A stretch of DNA of 64,000 nucleotides from CAZIZT01 sp964544085 (lineage in GTDB: Bacteria > Campylobacterota_A > Desulfurellia > Desulfurellales > Hippeaceae), in assembly GCA_964544085.1 (NCBI GenBank), contig CAZIZT010000018.1, positions 59,869 through 123,868 of the forward strand, read 5' to 3'. The position numbers and the translations under genes are program-made. Each line of letters starts with the position of its first letter. The stretch's first letter is position 1. Below the pieces are notes generated by a model. That model searched no databases. It saw only the letters and a program-made list of their open reading frames with translations, and was not told the DNA's origin. Below, in pieces: positions 8,477-16,235 of this stretch.

Positions 8477-9079
8477 TTAGTCCTCCTTTTCATTGTTTGT
8501 TTTATTGTTGTTCTGTGATTCGTTGTTGTTTTTGTCGTGGTCAGATTCCTGACCGGCACTTACGATAACCTTTGCCGGCCTAATGAGCTTATCCTTGTAC
8601 ATATAACCCTTCTCCAGCGTCTGCACCACCGTGTTCTTGGGCAGATCGCCGGTTGGTTGCATCATAAGTGCGTCGTGGAGATCGGGATTGAACTCCTCTT
8701 TTTCGGGATTTATCTCCTTGACGCCATGTTTTTTCAGGATGTCCTTAAAGGACTTCATTGTCAGTTCTATGCCTTCTATGATAGCTTCCTTGTGATCTGA
8801 GCTTGTGCTGAGTGCTTTCTCCATGTTGTCTAAGATCACAAGGAACTCGTTTATGAGTGACCGTTTTGTGGCTTCCTTTATCTCTTCTATTTCTCTAAGA
8901 ACGCGTTTCCTGTAGTTGTCAAATTCGGCATATAGTCTTAGGTACCTTTCCTTCTCCTCTTCCAGCTGTTTTTTCAACTTCTCTATTTCTCTGTCTTTCT
9001 CGTTTTTTGTTTCCTTCTTCTCTTTTTCTTTTTCCGTTGCGTTTGCTTTTTTCTCCTCGTGTTTATCCTTTGTGCTCAT
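8477..9079 (-). CDS. grpE: Nucleotide exchange factor GrpE
   Basis: 200 residues. A highly charged Lys/Glu coiled-coil N-terminus (1-75) precedes the GrpE core (AEFDNYRKR near 70, then EFNPDLHDAL and the beta-wing with LIRPAKVIVS). GrpE releases ADP from DnaK. The C-terminal tail is rich in Asn, Asp and Lys (SDHDKNNNESQNNN), longer than usual and probably disordered. I chose ATG 9079, preceded by GGGAGGA, over one at 9097 that lies before the hrcA stop. Second gene of the heat-shock operon. Confidence 0.97.
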   Translation of the reverse strand: MSTKDKHEEKKANATEKEKEKKETKNEKDREIEKLKKQLEEEKERYLRLYAEFDNYRKRVLREIEEIKEATKRSLINEFLVILDNMEKALSTSSDHKEAIIEGIELTMKSFKDILKKHGVKEINPEKEEFNPDLHDALMMQPTGDLPKNTVVQTLEKGYMYKDKLIRPAKVIVSAGQESDHDKNNNESQNNNKTNNEKED

Positions 9080-9089
9080 TTTTTCCTCC

Positions 9090-10091
9090 CTATCCATTCA
9101 GGATGCTATCTATTTTTTTTCTTGCTGACTCGACGATGCTTAAAATTTCCTTGTAATCCATATTAATTGGGCCCATGATGCTCACCACGCCCACGTTTTC
9201 ATCCCTGTATTTGTAGGCTGATGAGACAAGGCCCATTTCCTGTAGCTCCTTAATCGGTAGATCGTTGCCGATCAAGATAACGCGCTCACTGTTTATTAGT
9301 TTTTTCAGTAATTCGTAAATTTTTCTCTTTTCTTCGAGAAAAGTCACAATTTTCTTGAGTTTGTCAAGGTTCTCGCTGAATTCGGCATAGTTGAAGATAT
9401 TCTTCACACCGGCTACCATAACCGGTGTGTTTTTGGCTTCCCCTGAGAGTTTCTCGATCAACCTGTAGATCTCATTTTTGTGAGCAACGATTGAATGCTT
9501 CAGGTCCTCGGCTATCTCTTCAAGGGTGTAACCCGCATAACGCGTTGTGATGTACTCGGAAAACTCCTTTAACTCTTTCTTGCTTACATTCATCTCAAGA
9601 TCGACGATTTTTGTGTCGATCATGTTGTTTTCCGAGACAATGACGCACATTGCTTTGTCTTCAGAAATCTTGATGAACTCTATATTCTTGATGCGCGTCT
9701 TTGAAAAATCCGGCAATGTTAACAGGGATACCAAGCCGCTCAGCGACGATGCAATGTTAAGTATCTTGCTCATCTTCTCATCAAGAGATGTGAGTTTGCT
9801 GTAAGGCACGTTTTCAAACTCCCGTTTCATCTCAGGTGAGAAGTTGCGCATAATCATATCAAGGTAAAATTTGTAACCCTTCTGCGTGGGTATTTTACCC
9901 CCTGAGGTGTGTGTATGGGTTAGATAACCCATCTCTTCAAGATCTATCATCGTGTTTCTCATGGTGGCAGGCGAAAAGTCCAGGTTGTAACGTTTCGTTA
10001 AAGTCCTTGAGCCTGCCGCCTGTTTGTATTTGATGTAGTTATCTATGACCACACTAAGAACCAGTACCATCCTGTCGCTGAGCTTCTCCAT
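9090..10091 (-). CDS. hrcA: Heat-inducible transcription repressor HrcA
   Basis: 333 residues. N-terminal winged HTH (about 1-75, with AAGSRTL and SPATMRNTMIDLEEMGYL), then a GAF-like central domain and the family C-terminus (VGVVSIMGPINMDY). HrcA represses chaperone operons by binding CIRCE and is refolded by GroEL. I chose ATG 10091 because GAGGTGA lies 8 nt upstream; a GTG at 10103 lacks a ribosome site. First gene of hrcA-grpE-dnaK-dnaJ-DUF445, and its own CIRCE overlaps this start. Confidence 0.97.
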   Translation of the reverse strand: MEKLSDRMVLVLSVVIDNYIKYKQAAGSRTLTKRYNLDFSPATMRNTMIDLEEMGYLTHTHTSGGKIPTQKGYKFYLDMIMRNFSPEMKREFENVPYSKLTSLDEKMSKILNIASSLSGLVSLLTLPDFSKTRIKNIEFIKISEDKAMCVIVSENNMIDTKIVDLEMNVSKKELKEFSEYITTRYAGYTLEEIAEDLKHSIVAHKNEIYRLIEKLSGEAKNTPVMVAGVKNIFNYAEFSENLDKLKKIVTFLEEKRKIYELLKKLINSERVILIGNDLPIKELQEMGLVSSAYKYRDENVGVVSIMGPINMDYKEILSIVESARKKIDSILNG

Positions 10092-10092
10092 T

Positions 10093-10119
10093 TTAGCACT
10101 CACCTCACATGTCTGCTAA
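10093..10119. promoter_or_regulatory. CIRCE operator of the hrcA operon
   Basis: Top strand TTAGCACTC-N9-GTCTGCTAA. The left arm is identical to the CIRCE consensus and the right arm matches 7 of 9 positions of GAGTGCTAA. It lies directly upstream of the hrcA ATG and immediately downstream of the -10, so bound HrcA would block both initiation and the ribosome site in DNA-encoded form. Presence beside hrcA makes the call firm despite two mismatches. Confidence 0.9.
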
Positions 10120-10120
10120 C

Positions 10121-10148
10121 AAAATAGTCAAAAAAATCAGTTTGTCAA
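10121..10148 (-). promoter_or_regulatory. Sigma70-like promoter of the hrcA-grpE-dnaK-dnaJ operon
   Basis: Minus strand -35 TTGACA (10143-10148, perfect), spacer 16 nt, -10 TATTTT (10121-10126). The predicted start falls inside the CIRCE element, the usual arrangement for HrcA-controlled vegetative promoters. Confidence 0.75.
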
Positions 10149-10167
10149 GGTCTGGGGTGCTAAAATC

Positions 10168-10194
10168 TTGCATTTTTTGAGCAAAGTTTATAGT
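10168..10194 (+). promoter_or_regulatory. Possible folK promoter
   Basis: TTGCAT (10168-10173) and TATAGT (10189-10194) with a short 15-nt spacer. The -10 ends 9 nt before the ATG at 10204 and no Shine-Dalgarno sequence is visible, which would make the transcript nearly leaderless. Weak call because of the spacer. Confidence 0.3.
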
Positions 10195-10203
10195 AATACA
10201 CTC

Positions 10204-10737
10204 ATGTTGAAAAGCGTCTATGCAAAAGGGGTGTTTCTCTCTCTTGGATCAAACGTGGGGAACAGGCGGTCCAATATACTTAGGGCGCTTACGTTTTTAA
10301 ACAGATCGGCTGGTATCAGGGTAGTGAAGGTATCGAGTTTGTATGCAACAAAACCGTGGGGCTATCAGAACCAGAGGATGTTCCTTAATGCTGTGGTTGA
10401 GGTCAGGACAGTAAAAAATCCCCATGCCCTGCTTGAGTCACTCTTAAAGGTGGAAAGAAGGCTCGGTAGATATAGGAGAACAAGATGGGGCCCACGTACT
10501 CTTGACATCGACATTTTAATCTACAACAGACAGAGAGTTAACAAAAGGGACTTGACAATACCACATAAATATATTACAGAACGGTTGTTCGTGCTCATAC
10601 CGTTAGCCGAGTTGGATCCAGCCATCCGGCTAAACGGTTTTGGTATTGTCAAATTAATTGAACGCCTGCTGAAGCGGGCAAACGGAGAGACAGTTGGAGT
10701 ATATAGGCAGAAGACCTCCGCGGGTTGGAGGCTTTGA
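10204..10737 (+). CDS. folK: 2-amino-4-hydroxy-6-hydroxymethyldihydropteridine pyrophosphokinase
   Basis: 177 residues from ATG 10204. FLSLGSNVGNR near the N-terminus, ATKPWGYQNQRMFLNAV in the middle, and GPRTLDIDILIY with the Mg-binding DIDI aspartates are diagnostic of HPPK. It transfers pyrophosphate from ATP to 6-hydroxymethyl-dihydropterin in folate synthesis. The start is uncertain: no ribosome site precedes 10204, and a TTG at 10168 or GTG at 10231 are in frame. The C-terminus is somewhat longer than in E. coli HPPK. It diverges from hrcA and is followed by a strong terminator. Confidence 0.93.
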   Translation: MLKSVYAKGVFLSLGSNVGNRRSNILRALTFLNRSAGIRVVKVSSLYATKPWGYQNQRMFLNAVVEVRTVKNPHALLESLLKVERRLGRYRRTRWGPRTLDIDILIYNRQRVNKRDLTIPHKYITERLFVLIPLAELDPAIRLNGFGIVKLIERLLKRANGETVGVYRQKTSAGWRL

Positions 10738-10762
10738 GCTGAGCTATACAAAGAAAGATGAC

Positions 10763-10805
10763 AAGCCTGCAAACCAGCAACCAAAACCGGTTTGCAGGCT
10801 TTTTT
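10763..10805 (+). terminator. Intrinsic terminator between folK and panB
   Basis: A 13-bp perfect stem (10763-10775 with 10789-10801) runs straight into TTTTT. It ends only about 25 nt before the panB ATG, so it may also act as an attenuator for the pantothenate operon. Confidence 0.9.
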
Positions 10806-10829
10806 AGTTTTCAGAAAGCGAGGTGTGCC

Positions 10830-11615
10830 ATGAACGTTCCGAAGATTGTTGCAATGAAGGGTCAGCGGAAGATTGTTATGGTTACTGCGTACGATTATAC
10901 TTCAGCGCGCATCGCCGATGAAGCCGGTGTTGATATAATCCTTGTCGGCGATTCTCTTGCCATGGTCATGCAGGGCAGGGATTCTACAATACCGGTTACT
11001 GTGGATGAGATGATTTACCATGCTAAAATGGTTAGGCGTGGGGTTAAAAATGCACTAATCGTAGTTGATATGCCGTTTATGAGTTATCAATCAGATTACA
11101 TCGAAGCTGTCGAAAATGCCGGCAGGATACTGAAAGAAACCGGGTGTGATGCCGTTAAATTGGAGGGTGGCAAGGAGTTTGCTGTTACCATAAGTTCAAT
11201 GATAACAGCTGGTATCCCGGTAATGGGCCACCTTGGATTAACCCCGCAGTCCATCAATATTTTTGGTTCCTACAAGACGAGGGGTAAATCAAAAGAGGAG
11301 GCGGAAAAAATCAAAGAAGATGCCAAATATTTGCAGGAGGCAGGCGTGTTTAGTATTGTTCTTGAATCAGTGCCTGCTTCATTAGCAAAAGAGGTGACAG
11401 ATAGTGTAAGTGTGCCGACAATTGGTATTGGAGCCGGTGTTCATACAGATGGACAGGTCCTTGTCTTCCATGATTTGCTTGGCCTGTTCGATGATTTTAA
11501 GCCTAAATTTGTAAAAAGATATGCTCACCTTAAGGTTGAAGCCGTAGATGCGATCAAAAGATTTGCAGATGAAGTCAGAAACGGCATCTTCCCTGATGAT
11601 GAACACTCGTATTAA
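10830..11615 (+). CDS. panB: 3-methyl-2-oxobutanoate hydroxymethyltransferase
   Basis: 261 residues. MVTAYDYTSARIADEAGVD, VGDSLAMVMQG and GHLGLTPQS are the conserved KPHMT motifs, with Mg ligands in VGDS and the DMPF region. It makes ketopantoate from alpha-ketoisovalerate and methylene-tetrahydrofolate, the first step to pantothenate. ATG 10830 follows GCGAGGTG; it starts 25-28 nt after the folK terminator, leaving almost no room for its own promoter. First gene of panB-panC-panD. Confidence 0.97.
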   Translation: MNVPKIVAMKGQRKIVMVTAYDYTSARIADEAGVDIILVGDSLAMVMQGRDSTIPVTVDEMIYHAKMVRRGVKNALIVVDMPFMSYQSDYIEAVENAGRILKETGCDAVKLEGGKEFAVTISSMITAGIPVMGHLGLTPQSINIFGSYKTRGKSKEEAEKIKEDAKYLQEAGVFSIVLESVPASLAKEVTDSVSVPTIGIGAGVHTDGQVLVFHDLLGLFDDFKPKFVKRYAHLKVEAVDAIKRFADEVRNGIFPDDEHSY

Positions 11616-11626
11616 GGAGCCAGTGT

Positions 11627-12469
11627 ATGAAGGTAGTAAAGGATCCTGCTACAATGCAGGCGATTGCCGAAGCATACAGGCTTGAAGGCAAACGTATCGG
11701 ATTTGTTCCAACGATGGGTTATCTGCATGATGGCCATCTATCGCTTGTAAAACAGGCAAAACTTGAAAACGATGTGGTGTTTGTGAGTATTTTCGTTAAT
11801 CCTACCCAATTTGCGCCAAACGAAGATCTTGATAGGTATCCACGGGACTTTGAGAGGGATAGAAATCTGCTTGAGGCAGAGTCTGTAGATGTGCTTTTCT
11901 ATCCGGATGAGAAGATGATGTATCCTGAGGGCTATCAGACCTACGTAACAGTGGAAAGGATAACCCGTGTACTTGAGGGAAAGAGTCGCCCCACACATTT
12001 TAGGGGTGTTGCGACGATTGTCACCAAACTGTTTAATATCACCAAACCACACAGGGCGTACTTCGGTAAGAAGGATGCACAGCAGTTGCTTGTGGTGAAG
12101 AGGTTAGTAATGGATCTGAACATGGATGTTGAGATAGTGGGTATGCCTATCGTAAGAGAAGCTGACGGCCTTGCAATGAGTTCACGCAACAGATATCTCA
12201 CGGATGAAGAAAGGCGGGATGCTGTCTGTCTTTACAGGGCTCTTGAGGAAGCAAAGAGGATGATTGAAGCTGGAGAGACAAGGAGTGCTGTCATAATAGA
12301 TCGCATGAAAAGGATTATCGATGGTTATAAAAGCGCGAGAATTGATTACATAAGCATAAACAGTTTGAAAGATCTCAGTCCTCTTGAGAATATCCAGAAG
12401 GGTGAAACGCTTATTTCGCTGGCAGTCTTTATTGGCACAACGAGGCTAATAGATAACATGTGGTTTTGA
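11627..12469 (+). CDS. panC: Pantothenate synthetase
   Basis: 280 residues. VPTMGYLHDGHLSL carries the HIGH-like nucleotide-binding motif (HDGH). FVNPTQFAPNEDL and FGKKDAQQLLVVKRLV are further family signatures. It condenses pantoate with beta-alanine using ATP. AAGGAG lies upstream of the ATG. Placed between panB and panD, so the operon supplies both substrates and the enzyme. Confidence 0.97.
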   Translation: MKVVKDPATMQAIAEAYRLEGKRIGFVPTMGYLHDGHLSLVKQAKLENDVVFVSIFVNPTQFAPNEDLDRYPRDFERDRNLLEAESVDVLFYPDEKMMYPEGYQTYVTVERITRVLEGKSRPTHFRGVATIVTKLFNITKPHRAYFGKKDAQQLLVVKRLVMDLNMDVEIVGMPIVREADGLAMSSRNRYLTDEERRDAVCLYRALEEAKRMIEAGETRSAVIIDRMKRIIDGYKSARIDYISINSLKDLSPLENIQKGETLISLAVFIGTTRLIDNMWF

Positions 12470-12492
12470 TAAAGAGTGGAGGTTGTGGCGCC

Positions 12493-12858
12493 ATGCTGAG
12501 GGAAGTGCTTATAGGCAAGATTCACAGGGCAACGGTAACGGAAGCTGATTTGAACTACGTCGGTAGCATCACAATAGATGAGGAGTTGATGGATGCTGCC
12601 AATATCAGGGAGTATGAGCTTGTTCATGTTTGGAATATAGACAACGGGGAGCGGTTTGAAACCTATACCATCAAGGGCAAGCGTGGAAGCGGTGTAATCT
12701 GCTTAAATGGTGCAGCTGCACGGAAGGTTTCCGTTGGAGATAAGGTAATTATTGCAGCGTTTGGTATGATGGATGACTCACAACTTGATGAGTATCATCC
12801 AAACATTGTTATTGTTGACGAGAAAAATAGGATTGTAGAGACCCATAGAGGGATGTAA
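12493..12858 (+). CDS. panD: Aspartate 1-decarboxylase (pyruvoyl enzyme)
   Basis: 121 residues. The self-processing site is G24-S25 within LNYVGSITID, where cleavage turns Ser25 into the pyruvoyl group; Y22 is conserved. The later NGAAAR motif is also typical. It decarboxylates aspartate to beta-alanine for PanC. I chose ATG 12493, which follows GTGGAGG, over a GTG at 12460 inside panC. Length is normal for the family. Confidence 0.97.
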   Translation: MLREVLIGKIHRATVTEADLNYVGSITIDEELMDAANIREYELVHVWNIDNGERFETYTIKGKRGSGVICLNGAAARKVSVGDKVIIAAFGMMDDSQLDEYHPNIVIVDEKNRIVETHRGM

Positions 12859-12861
12859 GCT

Positions 12862-14193
12862 GTGATTAAGGCACTTGCACTGATGGGCCAGCTGGGATAC
12901 GGGTACAACAGAGACTCCTTTTCGAGGGCACTTGATGAAGGGATTGATTATATTGGTGTGGATGCTGGCTCCATAGATTCCGGACCCTATTTCCTTGGCA
13001 GTGGTTGCATGAAAGCCAATTACGATTCTACAAGGAGTGATCTGGAGTATCCGCTTGTTAGTGCCGTTAAGAATGGCATACCTTTTATTGTTGGGTCTGC
13101 CGGGTATGCCGGAGCCGATGCCCACCTTGAACAGTTTATGCAGATTGTAAAGGATATAGCCAGCAAGAATAGGCTTAAAATCAAAGTTGCTGTAATACAC
13201 ACTGAACTTGATAAGCGGGCCGTTGTTGAGTTTCTGAGAATGGGCAGGATAGTCAGCTATGAATCGAATCCACCGTTGAGTGAAGATGATATTGAGCAAA
13301 GCACCAGAATTGTGGCTCAGATGGGTGTGGGTAAGATAATTGAAGCTCTTGAGCTTGGCGTTGATCTCGTTGTTGCTGGAAGGACTACTGATGCGTCCAT
13401 CTATGCAGCGTATCCTCTGTTGATGGGTGAGGATGAAGCTGCAAGCTGGCATATGTCAAAGATTATTGAGTGTGGAGCCCTTTGTGCAAGACCTGCAAGC
13501 GCTTCCGATGCGCTTCTCGGATGGATCGAAGACAAATTTTTTTATCTAAAACCGCCCAATGAGTCCAGGAGATGCACGCCAGAGTCTGCTATGGCTCATG
13601 CGTTGTATGAAAATATCGATCCGTATGTGATTGAGGAACCTGACGGGACGTTGTTTCTTAATGATTGCAAATACGAGCAGTTTGACGAGCGAACAGTAAG
13701 GGTTACCGGTGCAAGGTGGGTAAAAAGAGATAGACCTACTTTGAAGCTGGAAGGTGCGAAACTTGTTGGTTATAGGAGTATAGCTGTAGCTGGAATAAGG
13801 GATCCGGCTATGATCAGATGCCTTGATGATATTCTTGATGAAGTTAGGGCTAACCGTAGCCTTGTGCCTGAGGGATGTACGCTGAGATTCAGGTGTTACG
13901 GCAGGGATGGTGTGCTGGGTGATCTGGAATTTGACAGAACCACGCACGAGATCGGTCTTATCATAGATGTGGTGGCGCCATCTCAATCGCAGGCTCATAG
14001 TATCTGTTCCAAGGTCAAGTCGCATTTACAACATTACGATTATCCAAACAGGGTAGCGACTGGTGCTAATCTTGCTTTTCCTTATTCGCCTGCCGAGATT
14101 GATGCTGGTGCAGTATACACCTTTTCGGTCTACCATATCCTTGAAGTGGAAAAACCGGACGAATTGTTCAGGATGGAGGTGATCCAGCTTTGA
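12862..14193 (+). CDS. AtuA-like protein (DUF1446 family)
   Basis: 443 residues beginning at GTG 12862, three nt after panD. The N-terminus (QLGYGYNRDSF, GVDAGSIDSGPYFLGSG) and the VVAGRTTDASIYAAYPLLMG stretch are typical of the AtuA/DUF1446 family. AtuA is needed for acyclic terpene (citronellol) catabolism in Pseudomonas, but its reaction is unknown. It forms a translationally coupled pair with the DUF4387 gene. Being locked into the pantothenate operon suggests a link to CoA or acyl-CoA chemistry; that is inference. Confidence 0.85.
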   Translation: MIKALALMGQLGYGYNRDSFSRALDEGIDYIGVDAGSIDSGPYFLGSGCMKANYDSTRSDLEYPLVSAVKNGIPFIVGSAGYAGADAHLEQFMQIVKDIASKNRLKIKVAVIHTELDKRAVVEFLRMGRIVSYESNPPLSEDDIEQSTRIVAQMGVGKIIEALELGVDLVVAGRTTDASIYAAYPLLMGEDEAASWHMSKIIECGALCARPASASDALLGWIEDKFFYLKPPNESRRCTPESAMAHALYENIDPYVIEEPDGTLFLNDCKYEQFDERTVRVTGARWVKRDRPTLKLEGAKLVGYRSIAVAGIRDPAMIRCLDDILDEVRANRSLVPEGCTLRFRCYGRDGVLGDLEFDRTTHEIGLIIDVVAPSQSQAHSICSKVKSHLQHYDYPNRVATGANLAFPYSPAEIDAGAVYTFSVYHILEVEKPDELFRMEVIQL

Positions 14194-14480
14194 AGCTATC
14201 AGACGCTGTTTACGTACTCAGAAGCAAGAATGCGGGCGTGTGGCATGTGACTGTGGATATAATGTTCAAAGATTCTTCGCTTTTTCAAAGAGCCCTCGGC
14301 AGGTTGGATTTGCAGCTTTTCGAGCAGATTTATCGTTCAAAGATTGTAAATTATAGCGTATGCAAAGAGATTAAAACGATCAAGGTTACATTTTTGAGAA
14401 GACACCCGGCAGGGTCCGTGGAGGACAACGACTGTTTGGGCGCACTTTTTTATATGCCTCTGTTGAATATAGAAATTTAA
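14190..14480 (+). CDS. DUF4387 (AtuA-associated) small protein
   Basis: 96 residues from a TTG that overlaps the AtuA-like stop by 4 nt, with GGAGGTGAT 6 nt upstream. LRSKNAGVWHVTVDIMF near the N-terminus is the DUF4387 signature; these short proteins are regularly encoded next to AtuA-like proteins and probably form a complex with them. No catalytic residues can be assigned. It ends the pan operon. Confidence 0.8.
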   Translation: MKLSDAVYVLRSKNAGVWHVTVDIMFKDSSLFQRALGRLDLQLFEQIYRSKIVNYSVCKEIKTIKVTFLRRHPAGSVEDNDCLGALFYMPLLNIEI

Positions 14481-14570
14481 CCAACATATCGTTTGATATT
14501 TTCTAATTTTTTTAGTAATATTCCATTCCAAAGGTTCTTTAGAGTAAGTTTTACCCGGAGGTGTTAAGTA

Positions 14571-16220
14571 ATGCTTAAGAGGCTGGCTCTGTTCACAACG
14601 GTCACATTTCTTGTCTACTTTGCGCTGGGTCTTTTGAGCTACTACTACATCAAAAGACCGCTTGCGATCTACATTGTACTCTCTATCGTATTTGTGCTTT
14701 TGAACTTCTTCTATTATTATCAAACGCTGATTAAAACTGCAGAGACGATTAATGAAGAGTTTGAAAGACTCTCAGAAGAAGGCAGGATAAACATGCTTGA
14801 AGAGATCAAAACCCCGGGCATGCCTGCCGTAGAGAGGTTCTTTAATGCCTTCAAGGATTTCATGAATACTACTGTCAGTGAACTGATAACGGCGGCTGGC
14901 AAGGCTAGTGTATTTAATGCAAAGTTTAGACATGAGCTTGTGAAGGCTATTGATGAGCTGAATGAGAATATGAACAGTTTTGATGCCGTGATTACAACCA
15001 TGAACGATTCTGCAAAGGCTATCTCGGATATATCAAACAGCGTTGAGGAATTTACTGGCTTTATGCATAATGTTGAGGAAGCAAGCAAGGTTGCAATGGA
15101 TATTATCAACAAGGTAGAGGAGGATATTCGAACGAATATCGAGATGATGGGAGAGGGCAGGAAGTTGATAGACGAGCTGGATGTGAATTTGAAGAATATT
15201 AACGGTATTGTCGGTGTTATCAATGAGATAGCCGACCAGACCAACCTGCTTGCCCTGAATGCAGCCATAGAGGCAGCCAGAGCCGGTGAAGCCGGCAGGG
15301 GATTTGCCGTTGTTGCCGATGAGGTGAGAAAGTTAGCTGAGAAAACCAGACAGAATGCATCTGAGATAAATGAGATGATTGACACGGTTAGCGCCAACGC
15401 GTCGAGACTCATCTCCCAGAATCGGGAGATAGCCGAAAGAATCCAGGAGAGCGGTGAAAGCGCTGAAAGGATTCGGGAGACGTTTGAGAAGCTTGTAAGC
15501 GAGATAGACCAGGCTTCCCAGATGCTTAACAACATAACGGCAGCTGTTGAGGAGCAGTCTGCTTCTGTTGAAGAGGTAACCCAGACTGTGGAACATGCTG
15601 TTGGCTCGACAAAGGAAATTGTTGAGAAGCTAAACAGCATCTCCAAAGAGAGCTCCGATTTGAGCGATGTAGCATCAAAGGCATTTGAAATGCTTCAGAA
15701 ACTAAAGATCAATCACCCACTTGAGGAGATATACGCCATACTGAAAGAGGGCAAGCAGCGCATCGAAAAGGTTATTGATGATGCTCTGAAGAGTGGGGAA
15801 ATAACACCTGAGGATATCTGGGATAGGAACTACGTGCCGGTTCCGGGCACCAATCCCCAGAAGTACAGAACGCGTTTTACCGATTTTGTAAAAAAACGCA
15901 TTCAACCTATTGAGGATGAGCTGCTCTCCAAACATCCGCGCTTTAAGTTTGTTGCGCTTGTGGATGATCATGGCTATTTGCCAGCACATAACTCCATCTA
16001 TGACAAGCCGCTTACGGGGGATTATGAGAAGGATCTGGTGGGTAATAGGTCCATGCGTATTTTTGACGATCCAACAGGTCTTGCTGCAGCAAAGAACACC
16101 GAGCCTCTGCTAATTCAGACCTACATGAGGGATACAGGAAACGCCATGTACGATATTTCCATTCCTATTTATGTGCAGGGCAAGCACTGGGGAGGACTAC
16201 GATCCGGTGTTACTCCTTAA
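14571..16220 (+). CDS. Methyl-accepting chemotaxis protein with C-terminal cytosolic sensor domain
   Basis: 549 residues. Two N-terminal membrane helices (about 6-26 and 31-50) are separated by only a few residues, so there is no periplasmic sensor. A long coiled coil follows with the conserved signalling tip (INEIADQTNLLALNAAIEAA, about 218-237). After the coil, residues 395-549 form a Cache/PAS-like domain (VDDHGYLPAHN, NRSMRIFDDPTG, YDISIPIYVQGKHWG), known at the C-terminus of some proteobacterial chemoreceptors. It therefore probably senses an intracellular cue and signals to CheA/CheW. CCGGAGGTG precedes the ATG. Confidence 0.93.
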   Translation: MLKRLALFTTVTFLVYFALGLLSYYYIKRPLAIYIVLSIVFVLLNFFYYYQTLIKTAETINEEFERLSEEGRINMLEEIKTPGMPAVERFFNAFKDFMNTTVSELITAAGKASVFNAKFRHELVKAIDELNENMNSFDAVITTMNDSAKAISDISNSVEEFTGFMHNVEEASKVAMDIINKVEEDIRTNIEMMGEGRKLIDELDVNLKNINGIVGVINEIADQTNLLALNAAIEAARAGEAGRGFAVVADEVRKLAEKTRQNASEINEMIDTVSANASRLISQNREIAERIQESGESAERIRETFEKLVSEIDQASQMLNNITAAVEEQSASVEEVTQTVEHAVGSTKEIVEKLNSISKESSDLSDVASKAFEMLQKLKINHPLEEIYAILKEGKQRIEKVIDDALKSGEITPEDIWDRNYVPVPGTNPQKYRTRFTDFVKKRIQPIEDELLSKHPRFKFVALVDDHGYLPAHNSIYDKPLTGDYEKDLVGNRSMRIFDDPTGLAAAKNTEPLLIQTYMRDTGNAMYDISIPIYVQGKHWGGLRSGVTP

Positions 16221-16235
16221 AGGCGGAGTAGTTTT

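Noticed and set aside
10168..10203. Upstream TTG start for folK
   Set aside because: No ribosome site and the extra residues are not part of the HPPK fold; also overlaps the likely promoter.
12778..13452. 224-codon minus-strand open frame
   Set aside because: Antisense to panD and the AtuA-like gene, which have clear homology.
14480..14520. ATATC/GATAT hairpin followed by T-rich sequence after DUF4387
   Set aside because: Only 5 AT-rich base pairs; could be a weak terminator but not supported.
14720..15646. Long open frame (308 codons) on the minus strand
   Set aside because: It is the antisense of the chemoreceptor coiled coil; Ser/Ile/Leu-rich low-complexity translation, no ribosome site, no family.
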